The position numbers and the translations under genes were made by a program. DNA of 43,451 nucleotides. It comes from Gammaproteobacteria bacterium. GTDB taxonomy: Bacteria > Pseudomonadota > Gammaproteobacteria > Steroidobacterales > Rariloculaceae. The notes below the pieces were generated by a model, which did no database searches, was not told where the DNA came from, and saw nothing but the letters and a program-made list of their open reading frames with translations. The stretch covers positions 1 to 43,451 of the forward strand of contig PKRJ01000028.1 of NCBI GenBank assembly GCA_017577365.1, written 5' to 3'. Positions 7,979 to 15,772 of this stretch are shown one piece after another (position 1 is the first letter of the stretch; every line of letters begins with the position of its first letter).

Positions 7979-9466
7979 ATGAGCACAGCGACGGCAGAGA
8001 CAGGCAAGCGCCAGGCGCGAGGCCGCTACGACGCAGGCGTCCTGAAGTACCGGGAGATGGGCTACTGGCAACCGGACTACGTGCCGCGAGACACGGACGT
8101 GATCGCGCTATTTCGCATCACGCCGCAGGAAGGCGTCGAGCCCGAGGAGGCGGCTGCGGCCGTCGCCGGTGAATCGTCGACTGCGACCTGGACCGTCGTT
8201 TGGACGGACCGCCTCACCGCTTGCGACGCGTACCGCGCAAAGGCGTATCGCGTCGATCCGGTCCCGAACACCGGCCCCGGCACGCGCACGGAACAACAGT
8301 ATTTCGCTTACATCGCGTATGAGCTCGACCTGTTCGAGGAAGGCTCGATCGCGAATCTCACGGCGTCGATCATCGGCAACGTTTTCGGCTTCAAGCCGCT
8401 CAAGGCGCTGCGACTCGAGGACATGCGGATCCCCGTCGCTTACGTGAAGACATTCCAGGGGCCCGCGACTGGCATCGTCGTCGAGCGTGAGCGACTCGAT
8501 AAGTTCGGCCGCCCCCTGCTCGGAGCCACCACGAAGCCGAAGCTCGGCTTGTCCGGCCGAAACTACGGGCGCGTCGTGTACGAGGCGTTGAAGGGCGGCC
8601 TCGACTTCGTGAAGGACGACGAGAACATCAACTCGCAGCCGTTCATGCACTGGCGCGACCGGTTCCTGTTCGTCATGGAGGCGGTCAATCGCGCTTCCGC
8701 CGCAACCGGAGAGGTCAAAGGTCATTACCTCAACGTGACCGCGGCGACGATGGAAGACATGTACGAGCGGGCCGAGTTCGCCAAGGAGCTCGGCAGCGTC
8801 ATCGTGATGATCGATCTCGTGATCGGCTATACCGCGATCCAGAGCATGGCGAAATGGGCGCGCCGCAACGACATGATCCTGCACTTGCACCGCGCCGGTC
8901 ACAGCACCTACACGCGGCAGAAGAATCACGGCATCGCGTTCCGCGTCATCTCGAAGTGGATGCGCCTTGCCGGGGTCGATCACATCCACGCCGGAACCGT
9001 CGTCGGCAAGCTCGAAGGCGATCCCGCGGTGATCGCCGGCATTTACGACACGCTGCGCGAGCCGTTCACGCCCGCGAATCTCGGTCACGGTCTGTTCTTC
9101 GACCAGGACTGGGCCGGCATGCGCAAAGTGATGCCGGTCGCCTCCGGCGGCATCCATGCGGGACAGATGCACCAGCTGATCTCGTATCTCGGCGAGGACG
9201 TGGTGCTGCAGTTCGGCGGCGGCACGATCGGTCATCCGCACGGCATCGAAGCGGGCGCGCAGGCCAATCGCGTCGCGCTCGAGGCGATCATTCAGGCCCG
9301 CAACGAAGGCGTGGACATCTGGAACGAAGGCCCCGAAGTGCTGGAGAAAGCGGCGCGCTGGTGCACGCCGCTGCGCGCGGCGCTCGAGACCTGGCGCGAC
9401 GTCACGTTCGACTACACCTCGACCGACACGGTCGATTTCGTCCCGACTGCGACGCCCGCGAGCTGA
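7979..9466 (+). CDS. cbbL: Ribulose-1,5-bisphosphate carboxylase/oxygenase large subunit, form IC (red type)
   Basis: This is the 495-residue catalytic subunit of RuBisCO, fixing CO2 onto RuBP. Catalytic landmarks are intact: TTKPKLGLS (K186, K188), the carbamylation segment GGLDFVKDDEN (carbamylated K212, Mg ligands D214 and E215), HLHRAGH (H302-H308), loop-6 VVGKLEGD (K344) and SGGIHAGQMHQL (389-400). The INSQPFMHWRDR stretch and the extended N-terminus are typical of red-type form I enzymes, and the neighbouring cbbX is the red-type activase, which supports form IC. The start at 7979 has an excellent Shine-Dalgarno. It lies 25 bp upstream of cbbS and is the first gene of the cbb operon. 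Length agrees with family norms (about 485-495). No inactivating change was seen. Confidence 0.98.
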   Translation: MSTATAETGKRQARGRYDAGVLKYREMGYWQPDYVPRDTDVIALFRITPQEGVEPEEAAAAVAGESSTATWTVVWTDRLTACDAYRAKAYRVDPVPNTGPGTRTEQQYFAYIAYELDLFEEGSIANLTASIIGNVFGFKPLKALRLEDMRIPVAYVKTFQGPATGIVVERERLDKFGRPLLGATTKPKLGLSGRNYGRVVYEALKGGLDFVKDDENINSQPFMHWRDRFLFVMEAVNRASAATGEVKGHYLNVTAATMEDMYERAEFAKELGSVIVMIDLVIGYTAIQSMAKWARRNDMILHLHRAGHSTYTRQKNHGIAFRVISKWMRLAGVDHIHAGTVVGKLEGDPAVIAGIYDTLREPFTPANLGHGLFFDQDWAGMRKVMPVASGGIHAGQMHQLISYLGEDVVLQFGGGTIGHPHGIEAGAQANRVALEAIIQARNEGVDIWNEGPEVLEKAARWCTPLRAALETWRDVTFDYTSTDTVDFVPTATPAS

Positions 9467-9491
9467 TTCAACGAGTTTTCAGGAGCGCCCG

Positions 9492-9902
9492 ATGCGTATC
9501 ACTCAAGGCACGTTCTCCTTTCTTCCCGATCTCACGGACGCGCAGATCCGGGCCCAGGTCGACTACGCGCTGCGACAAGGTTGGGCGCCGTCCGTGGAGT
9601 TCACTGACGATCCGCATCCCCGCAACACCTACTGGGAGATGTGGGGCCTGCCGATGTTCGAAGTCCAGGATGCCGCCGCGGTGCTCTACGAGATCAATGC
9701 GTGTCGCAAGGCCTATCCCGATCGCTACATCCGCGTGAACGCGTTCGACGCGACGCGAGGCTTCGAAAGCGTGCGCCTGTCGTTCCTCGTGAATCGGCCG
9801 CCGCGCGAGCCGCGCTTCGAGCTCATACGCACTGAAGGGCCCGGCCGTAGCGTCCGGTATTCGCTGCGCACCGTCCGCGAGAACGAAGGAGCGCCCGAGT
9901 GA
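9492..9902 (+). CDS. cbbS: Ribulose-1,5-bisphosphate carboxylase small subunit, form IC
   Basis: This is the 136-residue small subunit that caps the L8S8 holoenzyme. The start MRITQGTFSFLPDLTDAQI is characteristic of form IC small subunits. It continues with the core QVDYALRQGWAPSVEFTDDPHPRNTYWEMWGLPMF and the long C-terminal beta-hairpin of red-type enzymes (FDATRGFESVRLSFLVNRP). A Shine-Dalgarno (caggag) lies a few bases before the ATG. The gene sits 25 bp after cbbL, and its TGA overlaps the GTG start of cbbX (gtga), so the two are translationally coupled. Confidence 0.97.
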   Translation: MRITQGTFSFLPDLTDAQIRAQVDYALRQGWAPSVEFTDDPHPRNTYWEMWGLPMFEVQDAAAVLYEINACRKAYPDRYIRVNAFDATRGFESVRLSFLVNRPPREPRFELIRTEGPGRSVRYSLRTVRENEGAPE

Positions 9903-10834
9903 ACACCGCGTCGAACCCGCCAGCCGTTGCGCCCTCTACGCCGAGCGTCGACCTGCAGGCGATGCTCGCCGAGACTCATGTCAGCGACGTCATCGAGCAG
10001 CTCGACAACGACCTCATCGGCCTCGCGCCCGTCAAGCAGCGGGTGCGCGAGATCGCGGCGTTTCTGCTCGTGGCCAAGGCGCGGGCGCAGGTCGGGATCG
10101 AGTCCGAGCAGCCCAGCATGCATATGTGCTTCACGGGCAATCCGGGCACGGGCAAGACGACGGTCGCCGTCCGCATGGCCGACATCCTGCAGCGGCTCGG
10201 ATGGGTGCGCCGCAACACGGTCGTGACCGTCACGCGTGACGACCTCGTCGGGCAGTACATCGGCCACACGGCGCCGAAGACGCGGGAAGTGCTGAAGCGG
10301 GCGATGGGCGGCGTGCTGTTCATCGACGAGGCGTACTACCTCTATCGGCCGGAGAACGAGCGTGACTACGGTCAGGAGTCGATCGAGATCCTGCTGCAGG
10401 CGATGGAGGCGAATCGGAACGATCTCGTCGTCATCCTCGCCGGCTACAAGGACCGGATGGAAACCTTTTTCCGCGCGAACGCAGGCATTCATTCGCGCAT
10501 CGCGCATCACATCGAGTTTTCAGACTTCTCGGCCGAAGAGCTGCTGCAGATCGCCGAGCTCATGGCGGAACGCATGCACTACCGGTTCGATGCGGAGAGT
10601 CTCGAGACCATGCGCAACTACATCGAGCGTCGCATCCATCAACCGAACTTCGCGAACGCGCGCTCGATCAGAAACGCCTTGGATCGCGCCCGCCTCAGAC
10701 AGGCCAATCGACTGTTCGCGCGCGCGATGAAGGGCGCCCGCGCGTCGGTCGAAGAGCTCACGCTCATTGCGTCCGAAGATCTGTTGTCCTCGCGGGTGTT
10801 TCAGATGAAGGAAGCGGATAGCGGCAGCGGATAG
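9899..10834 (+). CDS. cbbX: CbbX, AAA+ red-type RuBisCO activase
   Basis: This is a 311-residue AAA+ ATPase that releases inhibitory sugar phosphates from red-type RuBisCO by pulling on the large-subunit C-terminus; RuBP acts as an allosteric activator in characterised homologues. The Walker A motif is GNPGTGKTT (80-88). The pore-loop motif QYIGHTAPKT lies at 119-128, Walker B GVLFIDEAYY at 138-147, and the sensor/arginine-finger region includes the FFRANAGIHSRIAHHIEF segment. The start is GTG at 9899, overlapping the cbbS stop by four bases. The last codons lie inside a 14-bp inverted repeat shared with the region just before cbbF. Its place after cbbLS is the classic cbbLSX arrangement. Confidence 0.96.
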   Translation: MNTASNPPAVAPSTPSVDLQAMLAETHVSDVIEQLDNDLIGLAPVKQRVREIAAFLLVAKARAQVGIESEQPSMHMCFTGNPGTGKTTVAVRMADILQRLGWVRRNTVVTVTRDDLVGQYIGHTAPKTREVLKRAMGGVLFIDEAYYLYRPENERDYGQESIEILLQAMEANRNDLVVILAGYKDRMETFFRANAGIHSRIAHHIEFSDFSAEELLQIAELMAERMHYRFDAESLETMRNYIERRIHQPNFANARSIRNALDRARLRQANRLFARAMKGARASVEELTLIASEDLLSSRVFQMKEADSGSG

Positions 10835-10920
10835 TCGAAGCGCTCGCGGGGGGCTCGTCCCCTTGTGCGCCGCTCGTAGCACATGTAGGGCCGGACCCGC
10901 ACGACTCGCTATCCGCTTCC
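10810..10920. repeat. 14-bp perfect inverted repeat bracketing the cbbX-cbbF junction
   Basis: ggaagcggatagcg (10810-10823, in the last cbbX codons) and cgctatccgcttcc (10907-10920, just upstream of the cbbF ribosome site) are exact reverse complements 83 bp apart. Between them lies a GC-rich run with a small gggg-ctcgt-cccc hairpin. Paired in mRNA, the arms would form a long-range stem separating the cbbLSX message from cbbFPTE. This could affect processing, stability or partial termination. The repeat is observed; the function is inferred. Confidence 0.6.
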
Positions 10921-10948
10921 GCACGCTAATCAGCAAAGGAGGCGAAGC

Positions 10949-12022
10949 ATGCGCCTGTACTCCGGCCGAACGACCCTGTCGAAGTTCCTGATCGAGCACT
11001 GCCACGCCGAGCAGCGCGAGCTTGCCGCGCTGCTGATCGATGTCGCCGCCGCGGTGAAGGCCATCTCATCGGTCGCCGGCAAGGGCAAGCTCGGCGGCGG
11101 CAACGGTGTCCCGGGCGCGATGACTGTGCAAGGCGAGGAGCAGCACGGCCTCGATGTGATAGCGAACCAGCTCCTCATCGAGCATTGCGAATGGAGCGGT
11201 CTCGTCGCCGGCATGCTCTCTGCGGACAACGAAGAGCCCATCCCGGTCAGGAGCGAGCTGCGGCGCGGCAGTCACTTGCTGGTGTTCGATCCGCTCGACG
11301 GCTCGTCGAACATCGGCGTGAACGTGTCCGTCGGCACCGTCTTCTCCGTGCTGTGCTACGAGGGCAGCGGCGCGCCGACGCCCGCCGAGTATCTGCAACC
11401 GGGCTCGAAGCAAGTCGCCGCCGGCTATGCGCTGTACGGACCCTGCACCCAGCTCGTGCTCACCATCGGCAAGGGAACGCACGGCTTCACACTCGATCGC
11501 GAGATCGGCAATTTCGTCCTCACGGATCCGAATCTCACGATCGAGCCAGAGACCTACGAGTTCGCGATCAACGTTAGCAACGAGCGCTTCTGGGAACCGC
11601 CGATCAAGCGGTATGTGTCCGAATGCAAGGAAGGCGCGACGGGCATCCGTGCGCGCGACTTCAACATGCGCTGGATCGCGTCGATGGTGGCGGACGTCCA
11701 CCGCATCCTGATGCGCGGCGGCGTCTATATGTATCCGCACGACACCAAGGACCCGCACCGCGCCGGACGTTGGCGCCTGCTCTCGCAAGCGAATCCGGTC
11801 GCGTTTCTCGTCGAGCAGGCGGGCGGCGCGGCCTCGACCGGCCGGGGCCGCATCCTGGCCATGGAGCCCCAGAGTCTGCATCAGCGCGTCCCGTTGATCT
11901 TCGGATCGCGCCATGAGATCGAGCGGATCGAGCGATATCACGCCGAGTTCGCCGCCGGCACCGACAAACCCTACTGCTCGCCATTGTTCGCGCAGCGCTC
12001 TCTGTTCCGCGTCGAGGCTTGA
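10949..12022 (+). CDS. cbbF: Class I fructose-1,6-bisphosphatase
   Basis: This 357-residue enzyme hydrolyses fructose-1,6-bisphosphate to fructose-6-phosphate and, in cbb operons, often also sedoheptulose-1,7-bisphosphate. Class I signatures are present: E63 region VQGEEQHGLDV, SADNEEPI (91-98), the metal-binding FDPLDGSSNIGVNVSVGTVF (113-132) and the C-terminal NPVAFLVEQAGGAASTGRGRIL substrate-binding region. Length is normal (about 335-360). Translation starts at 10949 behind aaaggagg. A 114-bp gap from cbbX, containing half of a long inverted repeat, makes this the largest break inside the cbb operon. cbbP follows after 19 bp. Confidence 0.96.
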   Translation: MRLYSGRTTLSKFLIEHCHAEQRELAALLIDVAAAVKAISSVAGKGKLGGGNGVPGAMTVQGEEQHGLDVIANQLLIEHCEWSGLVAGMLSADNEEPIPVRSELRRGSHLLVFDPLDGSSNIGVNVSVGTVFSVLCYEGSGAPTPAEYLQPGSKQVAAGYALYGPCTQLVLTIGKGTHGFTLDREIGNFVLTDPNLTIEPETYEFAINVSNERFWEPPIKRYVSECKEGATGIRARDFNMRWIASMVADVHRILMRGGVYMYPHDTKDPHRAGRWRLLSQANPVAFLVEQAGGAASTGRGRILAMEPQSLHQRVPLIFGSRHEIERIERYHAEFAAGTDKPYCSPLFAQRSLFRVEA

Positions 12023-12041
12023 GCACGACGAGGAAAACCGC

Positions 12042-12914
12042 ATGTCAGCCAAGCATCCAATCGTCGCTGTGACCGGATCGTCGGGGGCCGGCACGACCAC
12101 CGTCATGCGCAGCTTCGAGCACATCTTCCGCCGGGAGCACATCAAGGCGGCCGTGATCGAAGGCGACGCTTTTCATCGCTATGACCGCAGCGGAATGCGT
12201 GCCGCGATGAAGGAGCACGAGGCGCGAGGCGAACGTCACTTCAGTCACTTCGGTCCCGAGGCGAATCTGTTGGACGAGCTCGCCGCAAGCTTCAAGCAGT
12301 ACGGCGAAACCGGCCGCTGCCGCACGCGCAAGTACCTGCACGATGCCGCCGAAGCGGCGCGCTATTCGCAGGACCCCGGGACCTTCACGGATTGGACGGA
12401 GACGGAGCCGGACACGGACCTGCTCTTCTACGAAGGGCTGCACGGCGCGTACGTGAGCGATTCGACGAACGTCGCGCAACACGTGGACCTCCTGATCGGC
12501 GTCGTGCCGATCATCAATCTCGAGTGGATCCAGAAGATCCATCGCGACAAGGCCGCGCGCGGCTATTCGCAGGAGGCGATCGTCGACGTGATTCTGCGCC
12601 GCATGCCCGATTACGTGAACTACATCTGCCCGCAGTTTTCCCGAACGCACGTGAACTTCCAGCGTGTGCCGACGGTGGACACGAGCAACCCCTTCATCGC
12701 GCGCGACATCCCCTCGTCCGATGAAAGCATGGTGGTCATTCGCTTCGCGGACCCGCACGGTATCGACTTCCCGTATCTGCTGTCGATGCTGAGCGGTTCC
12801 TGGATGACGCGACCGAACAGCCTCTGTGCGCCGGGCAGCAAGATGGGCCTGGCGCTGCAACTGATCTTGACGCCGATGATCCTGCGGTTGATGGACATCA
12901 AGCGTCGAGCGTGA
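12042..12914 (+). CDS. cbbP: Phosphoribulokinase
   Basis: This is a 290-residue proteobacterial-type phosphoribulokinase, making RuBP from ribulose-5-phosphate and ATP; with RuBisCO it is diagnostic of the Calvin cycle. The P-loop is GSSGAGTTT (12-20). The IEGDAFHRYDR segment, the HFGPEANLLDEL region and YEGLHGAY (Walker-B-like, catalytic Asp/Glu region) follow. The start at ATG 12042 was chosen because MSAKHPIVAVTGSSG is the family N-terminus and an aggaaaa ribosome site precedes it. An upstream in-frame extension would overlap the end of cbbF and lacks homology. It sits 19 bp after cbbF and 10 bp before cbbT. Confidence 0.97.
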   Translation: MSAKHPIVAVTGSSGAGTTTVMRSFEHIFRREHIKAAVIEGDAFHRYDRSGMRAAMKEHEARGERHFSHFGPEANLLDELAASFKQYGETGRCRTRKYLHDAAEAARYSQDPGTFTDWTETEPDTDLLFYEGLHGAYVSDSTNVAQHVDLLIGVVPIINLEWIQKIHRDKAARGYSQEAIVDVILRRMPDYVNYICPQFSRTHVNFQRVPTVDTSNPFIARDIPSSDESMVVIRFADPHGIDFPYLLSMLSGSWMTRPNSLCAPGSKMGLALQLILTPMILRLMDIKRRA

Positions 12915-12924
12915 GGGTGATCCG

Positions 12925-14979
12925 ATGAAGGACGATTCGACGAACGACTTGAGACGACGTAAGGCGAATGCGCTGCGCATGCTCGCGGTCGACGCCGTCG
13001 AGGCGGCGAAATCGGGTCATCCCGGCGCGCCGATGGGCATGGCCGACATTGCGGAAGTGCTGTGGTCGAAGTATCTGAAGCACGACCCGGCCGATCCGCG
13101 CTGGCCTGATCGCGATCGGTTCGTGCTTTCGAACGGCCATGCGTCGATGCTCTTGTACGCGCTGCTGCACTTGAGCGGATACGACCTGCCGATCGAGCAG
13201 CTGCAGCGCTTCCGGCAACTGCATTCGCAAACACCCGGGCACCCCGAAACCGGTGTGACGCCGGGCGTCGAGACGACGACGGGCCCGCTCGGCCAGGGCC
13301 TCGCGAACGCTGTCGGCATGGCGCTCGCGGAGAAGTTGCTCGCGGCGCGCTACAACCGTCCGGGCCACTCGATCGTCGACCATCACACCTACGTATTCCT
13401 GGGCGATGGCTGCCTCATGGAAGGCCTGAGTCACGAGGCGTGCAGCCTCGCAGGAACCCTGCGGCTGTCGAAGCTGATCGCGTTCTATGACGACAACGGG
13501 ATCTCGATCGACGGACGCGTCGAAGAATGGTTCACCGACGACACGCCGGCTCGCTTTCGCGCGTATGGCTGGCATGTCGTCGATGACGTTGACGGCCACG
13601 ATCCCGATGCCGTCGACGCCGCGATCTCCGATGCGTTGAGGCAGTCGCGGCTGCTCGACGGCAGGCCGACGCTGATCTGCTGCAAGACGGTCATCGGCCA
13701 GGGCGCACCGAGCAAAGCCGGAACGCACGCCGTTCACGGCGCGCCTCTGGGCGCGACGGAATGCGCGGCCACGCGCGAACGCTTGGGCTGGCCGCATCCG
13801 CCGTTCGAGATTCCCGATGACGTGCGCGCCGCGTGGGATGCGCGTTCGCGCGGCGACGCCGCGCACGCCGACTGGGACGCGCGCATGGCGCGTTATCGCG
13901 AAAGCTTCCCCGAGCTCGCCGCCGAATTCGAGCGCCGCATGCGCGGCGACTTGCCCGCAGGTCATGTCGCTAGAGTGACTCGCGCCGCGGAGGAGCTTGC
14001 GGTCGTCGCCGGCTCCGTCGCGACGCGCCAGGCCTCGCAGCGCGTGCTCGATCGGCTCGCGCCGGGGCTCCCGGAGATGTTCGGCGGCTCGGCGGATCTC
14101 ACGGCGTCCAATCTCACGAGCTTCGAAGGTTGCGTGAGCGCCGGGCGCGATCGCGCGGGTAATCATCTGAGCTACGGCGTGCGCGAGTTCGGCATGGCCG
14201 CGATCATGAACGGAATGAGCCTGCACGGCGGCTTCATTCCTTACGGCGGCACGTTCCTGACGTTCAGCGACTACAGCCGCAACGCAGTTCGCATGGCGGC
14301 GCTGATGAAGCAGCGTGTCATCCATGTCTTCTCGCACGACTCGATCGGTCTCGGCGAAGACGGCCCGACGCATCAAGCGGTGGAGCACGCGCCGGCATTG
14401 CGCTTGATCCCGAATCTGGAGGTCTGGCGTCCTGCGGACATCCTGGAAACGCTGGGTGCGTGGGAAGCGGCGATCGAACGCCGCACGGGACCGACCGCGT
14501 TGCTGCTCTCGCGCCAGAAGCTGCCGATTCGTGCCCGCCAGCCTTCCGACCTCGCACACATTCGGCGCGGCGGCTATGTCGTGCACGAGTCCGACGAAGC
14601 CCGCGCGACGCTCCTTGCGACCGGCTCCGAGCTGCACCTCGCGCTCGAAGCGGAGGGGTTGCTGTCGGCGGACGGCATCGCTGTGCGCGTCGTCTCCATG
14701 CCCTGCACGAATCGATTCGATCGACAGGACGAGGCGTATCGCACGAGCGTGCTGCGGCCGGACCTGCCGATCATTGCGGTCGAAGCGTCACAGCCCGATC
14801 TCTGGCGCAAGTACGTCGGCCGAGAAGGCGCGGTGATCGGCGTAACGACATTTGGCGAGTCGGCGCCGGCATCGGCGGTGTACGAGCACTTCGGCCTGAC
14901 GGCGCCGGAGATTGCGAGAACCGTCGTCGAAGTCGTCGGCGCCGTCGAAACGCGGCGCGCCCGTTCGGCGTATGCATGA
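12925..14979 (+). CDS. cbbT: Transketolase
   Basis: This is a 684-residue thiamine-diphosphate enzyme that moves two-carbon units among sugar phosphates in the regenerative part of the Calvin cycle. Family motifs are present: SGHPGAPMGMADIAEVLW (30-47), TTTGPLGQGLANAVGMA (118-133), the TPP/Mg motif GDGCLMEG with downstream NGIS (160-194), and in the pyrimidine domain REFGMAAIMNGM and DSIGLGEDGPTHQAVEHA. Length is typical (about 660-690). It begins 10 bp after cbbP behind gagggtg. The next gene, cbbE, follows immediately. The chromosome elsewhere may carry a housekeeping tkt; this copy is assigned to CO2 fixation by context. Confidence 0.96.
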   Translation: MKDDSTNDLRRRKANALRMLAVDAVEAAKSGHPGAPMGMADIAEVLWSKYLKHDPADPRWPDRDRFVLSNGHASMLLYALLHLSGYDLPIEQLQRFRQLHSQTPGHPETGVTPGVETTTGPLGQGLANAVGMALAEKLLAARYNRPGHSIVDHHTYVFLGDGCLMEGLSHEACSLAGTLRLSKLIAFYDDNGISIDGRVEEWFTDDTPARFRAYGWHVVDDVDGHDPDAVDAAISDALRQSRLLDGRPTLICCKTVIGQGAPSKAGTHAVHGAPLGATECAATRERLGWPHPPFEIPDDVRAAWDARSRGDAAHADWDARMARYRESFPELAAEFERRMRGDLPAGHVARVTRAAEELAVVAGSVATRQASQRVLDRLAPGLPEMFGGSADLTASNLTSFEGCVSAGRDRAGNHLSYGVREFGMAAIMNGMSLHGGFIPYGGTFLTFSDYSRNAVRMAALMKQRVIHVFSHDSIGLGEDGPTHQAVEHAPALRLIPNLEVWRPADILETLGAWEAAIERRTGPTALLLSRQKLPIRARQPSDLAHIRRGGYVVHESDEARATLLATGSELHLALEAEGLLSADGIAVRVVSMPCTNRFDRQDEAYRTSVLRPDLPIIAVEASQPDLWRKYVGREGAVIGVTTFGESAPASAVYEHFGLTAPEIARTVVEVVGAVETRRARSAYA

Positions 14980-15016
14980 GCGCGCCTCTTCATCCATCCT
15001 CACGCCGGAGGTCGAC

Positions 15017-15760
15017 TTGGACAGAACCTCATCCACGCAGCCGGCGGTGATCGCCCCCAGCATCCTCGCGGCGGACTTTGCGCGTCTCGGTGAGGAAGTG
15101 CGCGACGTGCTCGATGCCGGCGCGGACTGGATTCACTTCGACGTCATGGACAATCACTACGTTAGGAACCTCACGATCGGCCCGGACGTCTGCAAGGCGA
15201 TCAAGCCATACGCAGTCGACTGCCTGATCGACGTGCACCTGATGGTCGAGCCGGTCGATGCTCTCGTCCCGCTGTTCGCGAGGGCAGGCGCCGGCCAGAT
15301 CTCGTTTCACCCGGAAGCCTCGCGACACGTAGACCGCACGCTCGAGCTCATTCATGATCACGGCTGCAGGGCCGGCCTCGCGATCAATCCTGGCACTCCG
15401 CTCGTCTTGCTCGAGCCCGTCATCGACAAGCTCGATGTCGTGTTGCTGATGTCCGTGAATCCCGGCTTCGGCGGACAATCGTTCATTTCCGCGACGCTCG
15501 GCAAGCTCCGAGCGGCCCGTGCGCTGCTCGATGAGCAGATGCGCGAAACCGGACGCACGATCCGCCTCGAGGTCGACGGCGGCGTCAAGGTCGACAACAT
15601 CGCGACGATCGCCGCGGCCGGCACCGACACGTTCGTCGCGGGCTCGGCGATCTTCGGCGCGTCCGACTATCGCACCGTGATCGAGGAGATGCGCGTGCGT
15701 CTCGGGGGCCGCCGCCGCGCTGCTACTGTGAAATGTAGCGACGAGCGCGGCTGCGCGTGA
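15017..15760 (+). CDS. cbbE: Ribulose-phosphate 3-epimerase
   Basis: This TIM-barrel epimerase interconverts ribulose-5-phosphate and xylulose-5-phosphate. The core IAPSILAADFARLGEEV, HFDVMDNHYVRNLTIGP, DVHLMVEPV, MSVNPGFGGQSF and EVDGGVK motifs are all intact, including the metal-binding His and Asp residues. The start is uncertain. TTG at 15017 has ggag six bases upstream and gives a 247-residue protein of near-standard N-terminal length. An in-frame ATG at 14972 would overlap the transketolase stop by 8 bp and add 15 residues without a ribosome site. The C-terminus carries a basic tail (RLGGRRRAATVK) after the barrel. It is the last gene of the cbb run and is convergent with the following phosphatase. 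Confidence 0.95.
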   Translation: MDRTSSTQPAVIAPSILAADFARLGEEVRDVLDAGADWIHFDVMDNHYVRNLTIGPDVCKAIKPYAVDCLIDVHLMVEPVDALVPLFARAGAGQISFHPEASRHVDRTLELIHDHGCRAGLAINPGTPLVLLEPVIDKLDVVLLMSVNPGFGGQSFISATLGKLRAARALLDEQMRETGRTIRLEVDGGVKVDNIATIAAAGTDTFVAGSAIFGASDYRTVIEEMRVRLGGRRRAATVKCSDERGCA

Positions 15761-15772
15761 GTGTCGCGACGG

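Noticed and set aside
12898..14637. Long open frame antisense to transketolase
   Set aside because: GC-rich third-position bias of the real cbbT gene creates long open antisense frames. Its translation is Arg/Ala-rich without any domain.
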